A stretch of DNA of 64,000 nt from assembly GCA_021018815.1 (NCBI GenBank), contig JAITYX010000028.1, positions 3,489,001 to 3,553,000 of the forward strand. The letters are read 5' to 3'. The stretch is from Talinum fruticosum. Its lineage: Eukaryota; Streptophyta; Magnoliopsida; Caryophyllales; Talinaceae. The notes beneath the pieces were generated by a model, which worked only from the letters and a program-made list of their open reading frames with translations, did no database searches and was not told the DNA's origin. Made by a program: the position numbers and the translations under genes. This document shows positions 33,593 through 45,009 of the stretch, one piece after another (within the stretch, counting starts at the first letter, position 1; each line of letters begins with the position of its first letter).

Positions 33593-35459
33593 TGTTGAGA
33601 TTAAGTGTAAATTGAGTTGAACCTTCCAAAACCTCACAGATTCCCCTACCAACCGAGGTTAATCTGCAAGACCCGCTTTCTTTCTCGGTATCCATAAGAA
33701 TCATCGTCACCCTTGTAACAATCCTATCTGACCACTTCTTAGCTACTGTATCTTTATTTGCTATTGTTCTCATAAATTTCCTTCTAATAGCTTCTAACAA
33801 CATAAATATAGGATTGTATCTATAATTCATAATTTTTCCATTGAAGCTTTCTAAAAAGCTTGTGATGTTGTCTCGGGCATTTTGATTCCTCATCAAAGGT
33901 GAACCTAGCCCGAGTGCTCCACAGAGTTCATCAAGTAACCGTTCAAAGGCCTCCTTCAACACTTTCTTAATGGAGTCCATGGCTTGCTGGTGTACATGCT
34001 TGGCGTAAGCATTACAAGTTGTCCAAAATAGAAGGTGAAATTTTGGTCCTGTATTTGAAGACAAATTTTTTTTTCAAAATATAATATGCTATTAAAATAG
34101 AACAAAACATAATCTAGATCAATGTGCAAACAAAATATTCCAGAATAGAAAAAGAAACAAACAAAATATAACATAAAAAACGTAGGAAGTCCTTGCTGAA
34201 ATTCCTATATTAGTGCACATCACACATTCTCCTCTTGCTTTCAGGGAATATCTCAAGCATTACTTTAAGTAAACCCTACAAACAAAAATACGAGTAAAGT
34301 AAAAAGCAATCCAATAAAAAATAGTAAACTAAAATAAAAAACAGTGAATTAAACAAATAACATATTTCACCTTATGCCTATCTCGAAATAAAAGTTAACT
34401 TGGATTTATCAACTCCAACTAAGCATAAGCCTAAAAGCCCTGAAAAAGTATGCCCGATTGCTGAAATCCTCTTTGGGCACAACTCGTAGGCTATTGGAAA
34501 GAACCCATTGTCAGCATCTAAACCCATTCGTTGTTAACAAAACACCTTTAAAGGGTCCTTTCGGAAAGCATCCATCCACTGCAATGAATGGCCTATACCC
34601 ACTCTTCAAACCAGTCATAATTTCCTCAAATGAAGTGAATAGTCTCTTAAAAATTGGTGCCTTTTCAAGCCCTTCACCGATACACGAAGCTATTGTTCCA
34701 GGATTCCTCTTCTTAATAACCTCAATGTATTCAGGCAACCTTGCATAAGATTCACCATGCTTTGCCTCCAGGCATTCTCTAAGAACCCTTTTGGCCCTTT
34801 AACATGTATGTGTTGGAATCTCCAGCCCATGTTTATCCATGATCATGAATTTCATGATGTCATAGCTCATATGTGGGTTCTCCTTAAAAGTCGAGAGCAG
34901 TTCACTAGCTACACATGGGTGTGAAGCCATCCTATTGTGTCTGCAGTTTGGTGCATGTATGCTCACCTTGCAAAGACTTGACTTGCCAAGTTACACCATC
35001 ACCTAATCTACTAGCATGAACCCTCCATGAACAAGTATCTTGGTTACACAATGCAATATGCCTATGCCTTTCATTCTTATACCTCCACAAACAGAACCCC
35101 TCCTGCATAGCATACTCTCTTATAACCTTACTCCTCTAATCCTTGTCAATGAACAAGTCCCCTACTTGAATTAATATAGACCCATTTGCATTTCTTGCCC
35201 ATCGATTCCCATTTTGATACAAATTGTTCCGTATATTATAATAAGGATTTTCATCTTCATCAACATCACAATTATGAACTTGGTCGGGGATTTCATCACA
35301 TTCTTGCTCCTCTTCGAGTACTACATGCATCACTATCTTCATCACAATCACCAATATAATCATTATCCCGAGGGTTGTTGACTTAGTGATCTCAAATCAT
35401 AGGCCTCTAGCCCTCCTAAACCAATATCTATGTCATATAGGGATGGAACATCATAACTT

Positions 35460-36010
35460 TTGGGTTGGGATGAGGATGCTCTTATAGTAGACCTTCTGTT
35501 CTAAGATGAGGGGATGGGCCAGTGGCCATTTTGAGGTGAGTTGAGAGGGATGAAGCTTTTTGTTTTTAGGTTGAGAATTGAGGGGAGGGGCAATGGGCTA
35601 CTACTTTTGGGTTGAGAATTTGAGGGAGGGAATTGGGCTTATTGGGATGAGTTGAGGGGATAAGGCGGTTATTTTTTGGGTTAAGAAGAAAAGGGAAGGG
35701 TAGTGCATTTTTGGGATGAATTAAGGGGGTGAGGCAGTGGGGTTTTGGGTTGAGAAGAGGGGGAGGGCTAGTAAGCTACCTGTGTTCAAGTAAAGAAGAT
35801 GATCTTGTGATGGGTTTTTAGGTTGAGGGGAGGGGGATAGGGCGGTGCCCTTCTTCGGTTCAAGAGATGAGGATGGACTACTTGGGCTTCTTGGATTCAA
35901 ATGACAAGGATGATCTTGTTGTGGGCTTCTTGGGTTGAGGAGGTGCCGAGGATGATACTTGTGATGACCTTCTTGGGTTGAGGTGAGGAGGATGGGGAAG
36001 TCAACTTTTT
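35460..36010 (-). repeat. Imperfect repeat coding a proline-rich linker in MULE
   Basis: On the plus strand gggttgag(g/a)a with agggg recurs about every 50-65 bases. On the minus strand this gives NPK..P.P and TQ-rich segments. It sits between the acidic N-terminus and the DNA-binding block, where such proteins usually have a disordered linker. Confidence 0.65.
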
Positions 36011-36531
36011 GGGTTGAGGATGTGTGTATTATGGGTTAGTAAGCTGGCTATGTGGAGTACATATCAAACTATCAGCCCACTTTTTGCTTTTCTCTCAGCA
36101 ATAGTTGCTTCATACTCCTTTACCCCAACTTCCTAAAATCCATCTGACTCACTGTCACTTTCACTTAAAGATGGAGTAATTTCATTTGGAATTCTTAAGA
36201 CTTGAGGTTTTTCCCTACTTTGAGCATCTAACTGATTAGCAAGGATATTGTACTTAGAAGGGGCATTAATGGGAAGCATATTGTATTGGAATGTCACCCT
36301 TTTCATAATCCCACAACCTAACTAATTCAACCCAATCATCATCACAAATTAAAGGCAACTTCCTTTCCGATTGACCCCTAGGAGCACCACACAAAAACCC
36401 AAAGTATTCGGGAGGTTCACACCCTGCCTGCAACACACTTCATTTGCATCCTCTTGAAGGTCTAGTAGAAAGTATTCATCTAATTCTACAGGTTCTTTGT
36501 ATATTCTTTTTCCCTCATAAGAAAGAGCCAA

Positions 36532-37462
36532 AACCCTTTTCCCTTCAATCTACACAAGACAAATACAAAACAAAAAAATTAATTCAGTCATCGGAAAATG
36601 GAAAAAACTTTTGCCCACATTTCACATCACCAACTCCATTAAATCATATTTTACAAAAACTTCAATCAGATTTTACCGACAGAGAGAGAGAGAGGGTGAT
36701 ATCAAAAGAAAACGACATAGATTAAGTCCATATATTCAATCATCTTATATAAAATATTCAAACATGCAATTCAAAAAATACTTCAAATTGGACACTTAAT
36801 ACCATATTTTACCACATATAGAGAGAGGGGGTGAGGGAAAATAACACGAGAGAGAGTAAGTATATATATACGAGAGACGGATAGAGAAAGAGTGCTCGAA
36901 CCCCACACCTCAAGTGAGGCACATATCACAATTAACACCACTTCATGGTTATTTACCTTAATTTACTCTTACCATGAAAAATTTGCCTAAAAACATAAAA
37001 TTAAACTAAATTCGAACAACTTCCAAATTAACCTTAAATCATCAACAATTTCGATTTTTTAAAGTAAAGCATTTCGAAAGTACCTTTGCAGTTGAGCTTT
37101 CTGTTTTAGCTTTCCCATGCCTAGATGCGATGATTTTGGTGAAGTGGGGACCGAAGAACTCATTTTTTAATTTTGATTTCACTTATCTAGAAGAATATTC
37201 CCAGGAAAATAATAATTGAGGTCGGTTCGCCTCCCACCTACCTTCCTCACTTACGACATGCAATTACAATAGCCTAGGGTTTTTTAAATTTGGTGATGGA
37301 AGATCGAGATAGAGATAAGGATTTTAGTTTCGAGTTTATGCGATAAACACACATAGAGATAGAGAGAGATAGAGGAGAATCGAAGGTCGAAGAGAGAGAA
37401 AGAGAAGGTGAAGATGAAGTTAGTGTGGGCATTGATTTTTCAGGTAGGTAAGCAAACGAAAG
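36532..37462. other. MULE 5' region upstream of transposase
   Basis: No domain. It contains short gagagaga runs (36680-36695, 36845-36890, 37355-37400) and tatatata near 36861. It should hold the transposase promoter and possibly a first untranslated exon. Confidence 0.4.
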
Positions 37463-37687
37463 TAGAGTTATAACTTTTTTTCCTTTTCATTAGCTAAAAT
37501 CACGTGCCCGGGGTTTTTAGTATGGGCAAAAATGTCATTTTTATGGACACATCATCACATTAACCAGAAATTAAAGTTTCCCGTCGAATTTGGTTCAAAA
37601 TTATTTTTAACCAAACTTTGATGGTCCCAGAAATATTTATCTAAAATTAGTGTGTCATATAAATATTTATCCATACTTGAATGGACC
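37463..37687 (-). repeat. MULE right terminal inverted repeat
   Basis: Inverted partner of 31378-31605, ending ccatacttgaatggacc at 37687. Similarity covers nearly the whole length, with a few small gaps. Confidence 0.88.
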
Positions 37688-37857
37688 GACAAACAAATTT
37701 TTCTTTTTTTCTCCAATATATTTTTGCATCAATTTGCTTTAACAACAAATTCGACTTAGTTTCACAAAGAATACTTGATAGTCATTCACTTTTGAGCAAT
37801 GAAAACTTAACTCTATGAAGTTTTGGCTTCTATCTTAATTGTTGAACGCGTTTCATC

Positions 37858-37870
37858 AAAAGAGGGAGAT
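37858..37870 (+). other. SIRE I polypurine tract
   Basis: aaaagagggagat directly before the 3' LTR. SIRE III has aaaaacgggagat in the same place on the minus strand. This is the expected primer site for plus-strand DNA. Confidence 0.72.
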
Positions 37871-39321
37871 TAATAACTCGGGTATAACTCTCCATCTCTC
37901 TATAGTTTTGATTTCAAGTCATTCTTAGTTTTTAATAAGCTTATCTTTATGTTTTCAGTACTATCCGACCTACTCATAATGCATTTCTTTAGTAGAACAC
38001 ACTTCAATGGGTTTCGACCCACTCGAGATGCAACTCGGACAGTTGTCATGAGTAAATAATTTCACGAACATATCTTATTATGAGTACTGACTTTATGAGT
38101 TAGCTGAAAAGAAATTACTACGCTAATTATTACTTCTAAGTCAGTTTATTCAAAGAAATTGTTTACATGATCAATTTGATGCATGGTGTCTATATATTCT
38201 TAACATCTTAATCATTTAAAAATAGACATAAGATGAAATTTGAACCTATTGTATATTAGACATAGAAAATTCCATTGTCTTAAGTGACGGATAATAAAGC
38301 ACTTAATTATGATGAATTAATTTTTATCCTTTCCTAATCTTGGACCACCAAAGTATTTTTATACTTTGAGTACCACTTCAATTTGCTTTTGCAAGTTGAT
38401 TAAAGTATTTTAATCTTGTTTTGAAAAGTAAAAGCAACTCGCTTCTAACAGATTAAACACCAGCAGACAGAAAAGCATTGTTTTTGGACAAGGCTCGGAC
38501 ACCGTATCAAGGTTGTCTCTTACTAAGTCCGATAAACTTCAACTTTGAGTCTAATGGTTGTTTCTACCCCACTTTTCAGTCACAACCAATGGGATGGACT
38601 ACTTTTTGAGCCAAGGACCTAAGCATAATATTCATATTTGTAACACCTCCTTTTACGAGTGACTCGGACTATCCGTTAAAATGGCTAGTGAAGCTTCCAA
38701 GTTAAGAATTAGTCACGGCCGCTAACCTGCCTTGTTGTATATAAATAGAAGCCTTCTTACAAGACTTGAAGATTGTTAGAATTGAACGAAATCTACTCTC
38801 TCTCAATCTTCTAGCTTTTACAACTCTGTTCTTAAGTTTGTACTTTACGAGTTGTAAAGAGAAAAGTCTTGTAACCACTTTTACATTTTTTAATTCACTT
38901 GTAAAATCTCTTGATTGATTGAGCTATAAGGGTTAACTCAGCTCAGTTGTCCGTATCTATAAAGGTTATCTCGGTTAGGAAGTAATAGAATAGATAAGGG
39001 CACTTTTGTGTCTAACAAAATCTTGTAATTGAATTGTCTAAGGGAGAAATTCTCTAAGAGTCGGTCCTTGTATTTTATGGATTCATAATAGTGGATTGGA
39101 CTTGGCGCTTAGAATTAGTATTGTCCGCGGTTTTCCGCCCCGGGAGGGTTTCAATGTATATTATGTGTTCTGCACTTCGAGTCCAATCTAGACTCGGAAT
39201 AGTTTTTTAAGTCTTTCCTTTGCAGAAAATTTCGTAATTCCGTAAAAGTTTCCTTCACACCCTATTCATCCCCCCACCCACCCCTCTAGGGTGATTCAAA
39301 CTCTCAAGAGCGAGACCTTAA
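37871..39321 (+). mobile_element. SIRE I 3' LTR
   Basis: 1451 bp, taataactcggg ... gagaccttaa. Features shared with the 5' LTR: gggtttcgacccactc, tatttttatactttgagtacca, TATAAATAG (38740) and the gtgttctgcacttcgagtccaat region. It continues into chromovirus LTR2 after the target duplication. Confidence 0.85.
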
Positions 39322-39740
39322 CTTAAGTTTGACGCTTCCGCTCTTTTAACCCTAGCCTTGGATGGCATTTCATCCTTTCCCCACCTCTTGCACCATCGGT
39401 TACTTTCACCAAACCCATTTTCAACCCCTTCCAAGACCTCCTTTAGCCCTCTCAAATTTTTTCGAAAACACGTCCGGAGTTTGGATTTGCGTGGAGAACT
39501 CTAGTTTGGGGCTTCCCCTCTCTCATCCCTAACTTTGGATACATACCAAACTACCCCCTCCTCTATTCTACTTTTTCCACCAGCTCCCTACCATTTCCCA
39601 GCTCCATCCTCCTCCATATCTTACCTCCACACGTCCAAACTATAAACAACCGCATATATGGTGCGAACTTGTCAATCTGGTTTGTACCCTTTTCCATCTT
39701 TCTCTTTTGCAACTTATCTCCTTGGCTCCTTGGTACATCA
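39322..39740 (+). mobile_element. Chromovirus LTR2, right part
   Basis: Resumes exactly where 26652 left off: cttaagtttgacgcttcc matches cttaagtttgaggcttcc in LTR1. It ends tggtacatca. LTR2 without insertions would be about 1.5 kb, like LTR1. Confidence 0.85.
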
Positions 39741-39743
39741 GCT

Positions 39744-39756
39744 TTGGTATCATAGC
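39744..39756 (+). other. PBS after LTR2 (initiator tRNA-Met type)
   Basis: ttggtatcatagc, one base different from the PBS after LTR1 (g to t). It shows LTR2 also serves as a 5' LTR. Confidence 0.82.
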
Positions 39757-39848
39757 TTAGAGGCCCCTTCTCGGCCTTGTCCTAACCAGATTCAGACCTA
39801 AACACCCCACAAAACAACCCCTAACCTACTACCCAACAAAATTTGCAA

Positions 39849-40012
39849 GATGTGTGGAAGTGGTTTGCTTGAGAAGAAGTTTGTGAAGTTGATGAAGGCT
39901 TTTGAGAAGGAGATAAAGCAGAATGTATAACTCTTGGATCAGCTTTGAGAAGTCATGAGGGGAAACACAAGGAGATCCAATCCTCCAAGAGTAAGTCCCC
40001 AAAAGCTCCTCC
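39849..40012 (+). pseudogene. Chromovirus gag stub after LTR2
   Basis: MCGSGLLEKKFVKLMKAFEK, then EIKQNV and a stop; homologous to 23518-23680. It breaks at about 40012, where sequence jumps to the middle of a hAT-like copy. The rest of the internal region and the 5' part of LTR3 are deleted. Confidence 0.72.
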
Positions 40013-40418
40013 AACTTTAATGTTGGACTATTGAGACTTTTTTCTTTATATTCTTTTCTATAATATTTTAAAAAATTCAAACTTTAATTTGGTATTTGTG
40101 TTACATGTGTTTTTGAGACTTTTTCTACTAATCACAATTACAAGGTTGCATGCTTCGTATTATTAGATTAAATGCATTGAAAATACAAAATAATTAGGGC
40201 AAAACTTTATAAAAAAATTAAAAAGCAAAAGATCACAAAAACTCAAATTGTCAATCAAAAAACTAGGTACCCCGTCCTTGACCCGGTCCCAGCGAGTCCA
40301 GGACCAATTCCATATTTCTATACCCAGTATCGACCGGGTCCAAGACTCGGGTCCAGATCGCTTGACCCGGTTACGGGTCTGGTCAAAATGACCGAGTACC
40401 CGGTCTGGTTCACCTGTA
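40013..40418. mobile_element. hAT-like element, 3' part, in LTR3
   Basis: Matches 25190-25598 (taatgttgga.tatt, tgcatgcttcgtattattaga, ccgggtcc array, ggtcaaaatgaccg). Ends ctgta followed by gtagaagc, the same 8-bp target as in LTR2. Confidence 0.8.
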
Positions 40419-41349
40419 GTAGAAGCCAAACTAAGATCACACCAAGTTGGGCAACAAGAATCTTTACCTCCAAACCACAAACTTCGAAGCTGCCTGGCGA
40501 TATGGCGTCATCATCACCCAATTCAAGGAAGCATATTTCTCAAATGAATGGGAATTTGCACTTGATATTTTCTTTGAAGGTGCCTTAATATGTCCTATAA
40601 TAATGGAAATTATGGGAATTTTGATTATAATCAAAGAAAAGGAATTAAGCAACAATCAAGTTGGACAGGAACTTTTCTTCACCTAGTTTGACCAGATGCA
40701 GATTATTGGCAGCGTATAATTAAAACTACAAGTCCAACGGGGATCAAGCAACATATGTATGGAAAGGTAACTCAATAAGATTTTGAGGGATAATTCATTT
40801 GACTTAATTGGATCTTTGTAGTTAAAGTTATGCATGTTTGAAGTTAAGAAAAATCAGTGAAAGCGCAACTACCTATCCCTTTGACCCTTTTGTATTCCTT
40901 TTTGCTACAATGCTTTATCATGTTTGCCTTTTTCTTTTTGGTTCCCTTTTTGGTTGTATGTTGTGTTAAACCTCATTTTTAAGATCATCTTTTATGGCTT
41001 AAAGTCATTGGATTATGTTTGTAGACCCTAGACTACTTGGCAATATATAAACAAGTGCCTTAAGTTGGAAAAATAAGTTTTTTCAAGTTAATGTATGGTT
41101 AGTGCATGGAAGTAGAGCAAAGCTCCTTCACCCCTTAAATTCTCTTATGCTTATCATAATTATAGCATAATTAAGTGGTGTCTTAAGAATCTAATTTTGC
41201 TTGATGGTGGTGTGTCTTATCCATTAAGAATAATTAGTGGCCCTAATTTTGCTTTGGTGTTGTGTCTTATCCTCAAAGTAATTAGTTTATCTTGTTACAC
41301 ACTTTGCAAAGTTCCCTCTCCTAAACCTTTAATCTTCTGCCCTTCATAT
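40419..41349 (+). mobile_element. Chromovirus LTR3, truncated at both ends
   Basis: Matches LTR1/2 from the hAT target to ccttcatatt, including atatataaacaagtgcctta at 41045. It then switches at ~41350 to hAT-like sequence of the next copy. Confidence 0.82.
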
Positions 41350-41747
41350 TGGATGATTTGAGACATTTTTCATTATGTTCTACAAAATTTGTTTTTCATG
41401 TAGATTCCATAATTTTTGTTTCATTATTAATCTTGGATTTGTAACTTTTTGTAATAATCACAATTACAGGGTTGCATGCTTCGTATTATTAAATTGAGTG
41501 CATTGAAAAATTCTGATAATTATAGGGAAAAACTTTACAAAAAAAAAATTTAAAAGAAAAAATCACAAAAAACTCTAATTATGAAGCAAACAACAGGGTA
41601 CCCGAGTCCCGTAGGCGGTCCCAGCGGGTGTGAGACCGGTTCCAGATTTCTAGACCTGGTTCTAATCGGGTCCGGGACTAGGTAAAGATTTCTTGACCCG
41701 ATTATGGGTCTGGAAAAATGACTGGGTACCCGGTCCTCCTTACCCTA
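41350..41747. mobile_element. hAT-like element, 3' part, in LTR4
   Basis: Third copy: ggatgatttgagacattttt, then gttgcatgcttcgtattatta, and the end ccttaccctA followed by gtagaagc. Same insertion point as the other two copies. Confidence 0.8.
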
Positions 41748-42999
41748 GTAGAAGCCCATCCAAGAACACATGAAGCTAGGCAACAAGCGGCTTTATGTGC
41801 AAACCACAAGTGCCGTAAGTCGCTCGGCCATATAGCAACATTAGCAGCCACTTCAGGGAAGCATATTTCTCAAATGAATGGGAATTTTATCTTCAAATTT
41901 TGTGTTCATGTGTCCTAAGATGCCCTATAGCAATGGGAATTATGGGCATATTGATTATGTTCGAGAGAAAATAATTTAAGCAACAATCAAGTCAGATCGC
42001 CTCTTTTCCTCACCTGGTTTGACCAGTTCAGCTTATTGGTTGCATATCTTTCAAACTACAAGTCCAACGGGGATCATTAGCATATATATGGAAAACTAAC
42101 TCAATAATATTTTTAGGGATATCTCATTTGACTTAATTGGATCTATGTAGTTACGATTATGCACGTTTGAAGTTAAGGAAAAATATATGAAAGCGATAAC
42201 CGATTGTCCCTTTCACCCTTTTGTATTCCTTTCTGCTCCAACACTTTTCTTGTTGTTCCATTTTCTAGTCGTATGTTGTGTTAATCCTCATTGCTACGAT
42301 GATCTTGTAAGGCTTAAAGCCATTGCATTAAGTTTATAAACCGTGGACTACTTAGCACTATATAAACAAGTACGTTGTAAAAATCGAGTTTTTGAATTTA
42401 ATAAATGCTTAGTGCAAGGAAGTAGAGCAAGGCTCCTTCACCCCTAAAATTATCTTATGTTTATCTTAATTATGCTATAATTAAGTGGTGTCTTAAGAGT
42501 CTAATTCTACTTAATGTTGGTGTGTCTTATCCATTAAGAATAAGTAGTGGCCCTAATTTTGCTTAGGTGGTGTGTCATATCCTAGGAAGAATTAGCTTAT
42601 CTTATTACTCATTTTAAAGAGTTCCAATCTAGCAAACCCTTAATCATACGCCCTTCATATTTTCCCCTGTTATTCCCTTACCTTTGAACTCCCATTTAAC
42701 TAGAAATCAGGCCCAACCAATATCGTTTGTAACCCTTTCCTCACGAGACTAGAAAGCTGCCAAATTTTGGAATTTAGTGCGGATTACTTAAGTTTGAGGT
42801 TTACCCTCTTTTAACCCCAGACTTGGATGTTATTTTATCCATTCCCTCCTCTATTCCTACTTTTCCACCATCTCCTTACCATTTTCCAACTCCTAAGTGC
42901 CCAACATATGCCTCCACACGTCCAAACTATAAACAACTGCACATCTAGAGTGAACTTGTCAATCCTATTTGTAGCCTTTCCATCTTTCTATTTTGCAAC
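41748..42999 (+). mobile_element. Chromovirus LTR4, interrupted at 3' side
   Basis: Matches LTR1 from the hAT target to ctattttgcaac. Includes actatataaacaagta (42357). It is broken at 43000 by SIRE IIa; the remaining ~55 bases of the LTR and any PBS are not seen downstream. Confidence 0.82.
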
Positions 43000-44410
43000 T
43001 GAAGACTCGGGTATAACTCTTTATCTCTCTTGGGTTTTGATTCTAAGTCATTCTCAGCCTTATAAAAACTTCTATCTAAATTTTCATTATGTTTTGACCC
43101 ACTTAGAAAGCACGTTCTTGCATATCTCTCATATCCGTGCTTCGACCCACTCGGACATCACTCACAACTATCGCATGAACAAATAATTTCTCTATCTCAT
43201 TTATTTTGACCACTGACTTCTTGCTTTAAGTTGAAATGAATTACAATGTTAATTCTTTGTGCTAAGTTAGTATACTACGGAGAATTATTTATTGGATCAA
43301 GTTCATGTATTCTGGTATTTTACTCTTTCTATATGGAAATTGAACCTAATGGATATTAAACTTAAAAAATTCTACTCTTTTATGCCAAAAATAATTAAGT
43401 GCTTAATTACTCTGATTTAATTATTATCTTTTGCAAGTCATGGACCAAAGTATTTTTATACTTTGAGTACCAATGTGATTTGCTTTTGTAGATTGTTTAA
43501 ACAAGTTTAATCTACTTTTGAAGTACAAAAGCAACCGGTTTCTAGTCGTTAAACACCAGCAGATCGAAAACAACTATTTCTGGACATGGCTCGGACAATC
43601 GTGTCAAGGTTGTTTGTTTCCAAAATTATAAATTACAACATTGAGTCTAACGGTTGTTTCCACATTACTTTTCAATCACCACAAGATGATTGGACCATCT
43701 TTTAGAGTAAAGAGTCCTTCCACAACATTCACATCCCACCGGATCTTTTACGAGTGACTCGGAATAGTCGTTATAATGACTAGGAAAGATCACAAGTCTA
43801 GAACCAGACTCAACGATCATTTTGCATAGATGCTTATAAATAGAAGCCAGCTCACAAGACTTAGAGGTTGCCGATATTATTATTGAACTAATTGCTTGGT
43901 CTCATTCTTACTCAATCTTTTACTTACAACTCCAAATTTATAATTCTTATTCTATGCGTTGTTAAGAAAGTCTTGTAATCACTTACATTCTTTTCTTACT
44001 TTCTTTGTAAGTCCCTTGACTAAGCTATAAAGGTTAACTCAGTTCAGTTGTCCCCGACTGTAAGGGTTAACTCGGTCAGGAAGTACGAGATCGGATAAGG
44101 GAACTTTTGATTCTAGGAAAAACTTATAAAGGAATCGTCTAAGGGATCAATTATGGTTAGAGTCGGTTCTTTGTAATTGAGGATTCAATTACTCGGATTT
44201 GACTTAGTGCTTGGATTAGCATTGTCCGTGGTTTTCTACCCTAGGAGGGATTCCACATACTTCTATTTGTCTATGTTTTTGAGTCCAATCTAGAATTAGA
44301 ATCTGTTTCTAATAACTTCTATGCAGAAAGAGTTTAATTTTTCTTCAAAGCTTCCATCACCCTATCCCCCCGCTCTAGAGTGACTTAACCTCTTTAAGAG
44401 CAAACCTTGA
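43000..44410 (+). mobile_element. SIRE IIa 5' LTR
   Basis: 1411 bp, tgaagactcggg ... aaaccttga. Conserved tatttttatactttgagtacca (43450), TATAAATAG (43835), and the end block ctctagagtgacttaacctc. The 5 bases before it are gcaac; the matching right-hand duplication was not found because the element is truncated. Confidence 0.83.
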
Positions 44411-44411
44411 A

Positions 44412-44423
44412 TTAGTATCGAGC
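44412..44423 (+). other. PBS of SIRE IIa
   Basis: ttagtatcgagc, one base from ttggtatcgagc in SIRE IIb. Related to the initiator tRNA-Met PBS. Confidence 0.65.
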
Positions 44424-44468
44424 CTAGCCTTTCAAGAGGATCTCACAATCCAAAGGTATAAAGATCAA

Positions 44469-45005
44469 ATGGCTCGGAACAATGAAGAGTTCAATGAAGG
44501 AAGATCATCTAGCAGACCACCCAAGTTGAAGGGGTCAAACTTTGCACATTGGAAGAAGATGATGGAATGCTTTCTAATGGATAACGATGAAGATGTTTGG
44601 AACATCATGCAGAATGGGAACTACATTCCAATGACGATGGAAGGTGTAAGATTTGTGCTCGAAGAGAAATCTAAGTACACCACGAAGAAACCGAGAAGTT
44701 TAGAAAGAACTTCAAATTTATGAACACACCGATGTGTGCCATCAGCTCAAAAGAGTACGAGTCTCCGCTCGTGACACAACCAAAGAGGTGTAGGACACCC
44801 TTGTCAACACCTATGAACGAACAAGTTAAGTGAAGGTGGCGAAGATAAGTCAATATCTTCGCAAGTATAAGCTGTTTAAGATGGAACTAGAAGAGAACAT
44901 CTCTCGGATGTATGCTCGATTCGCAGAGATTAATAACAATCTCAAGTCTCTAGGTAGAAAGATCTCACACGAGGAAATGGTCAGAAAAATTCTACTTTCA
45001 GCATA
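44469..45005 (+). pseudogene. SIRE IIa gag, truncated
   Basis: Copia gag N-terminal half. MARNNEEFNEGRSSSRPPKL starts the frame, then FAHWKKMMECFLMDNDEDVW, the W-K-M motif region of the copia gag family. A stop falls at 44723. In other frames it continues through a VDTLVNTYE-like segment to QYLRKYKLFKMELEENISRM and LGRKISHEEMVRKILLS, then ends where Tat leader sequence begins. The zinc knuckle and all of pol are missing. Confidence 0.85.
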
Positions 45006-45009
45006 CTTA

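Larger units (their letters stand above)
33030..36531 (-). pseudogene. MULE (MuDR) transposase relic
   Basis: Transposase of a Mutator-like element. From the N-terminus on the minus strand: an acidic start (MALSYEGKRIYKEPVELDEY, 36531), KLPLICDDDWVELVRLWDY (about 36350), a proline-rich repeat, a MuDR DNA-binding block (YAMQEGFCLWRYKNERHRHI, about 35120-35050), then FKRLFTSFEE and FIAVDGCFPKGPF with the first catalytic Asp at about 34570. LDADNGFFPIAYELCP follows; then GLLKVMLEIFPESKRRMCDVH. The segment with the second catalytic Asp is not visible. A 202-codon open frame (34064-33456) holds FHLLFWTTCNAYAKHVHQQ, ESFNGKIMNYRYNPI and a SWIM zinc finger (CSIYGICGIPCKH), partly duplicated downstream. 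It ends with an RPRKGK-type basic tail near 33090. Frameshifts and stops break it. Confidence 0.88.
31378..37687 (-). mobile_element. MuDR-type Mutator-like element (MULE) with long TIRs
   Basis: 6.3 kb with inverted ends of about 230 bp. Inside are a minus-strand MULE transposase relic (33.0-36.5 kb) and a plus-strand GRF zinc-finger gene (31.83-32.2 kb). It sits in the 3' non-coding part of SIRE I. I did not find the expected 9-11-bp target duplication (left flank ctttacttacc, right flank gacaaacaaat), so it has either decayed or the ends are off by a few bases. Confidence 0.83.
26653..39321 (+). mobile_element. SIRE/Maximus-type copia element I
   Basis: Whole element of 12.67 kb, of which 6.3 kb is an inserted MULE. 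Order: 5' LTR (26653-28012), end of RT plus RNase H, env-like frame, [MULE], polypurine tract (37858), 3' LTR (37871-39321). Flanking 5-mers are cttta (26648-26652) and cttaa (39322-39326), an imperfect 5-bp target duplication at the matching place in chromovirus LTR2. Gag, protease, integrase and most of RT were lost in one deletion joined at about 28012. Confidence 0.85.

Noticed and set aside
33456..34064. 202-codon minus-strand ORF as an intact stand-alone gene
   Set aside because: It is the central-to-C-terminal part of the broken MULE transposase, not a complete protein.
42827..43186. 119-codon plus-strand ORF
   Set aside because: Spans the junction of chromovirus LTR4 and the SIRE IIa LTR; a chance frame.
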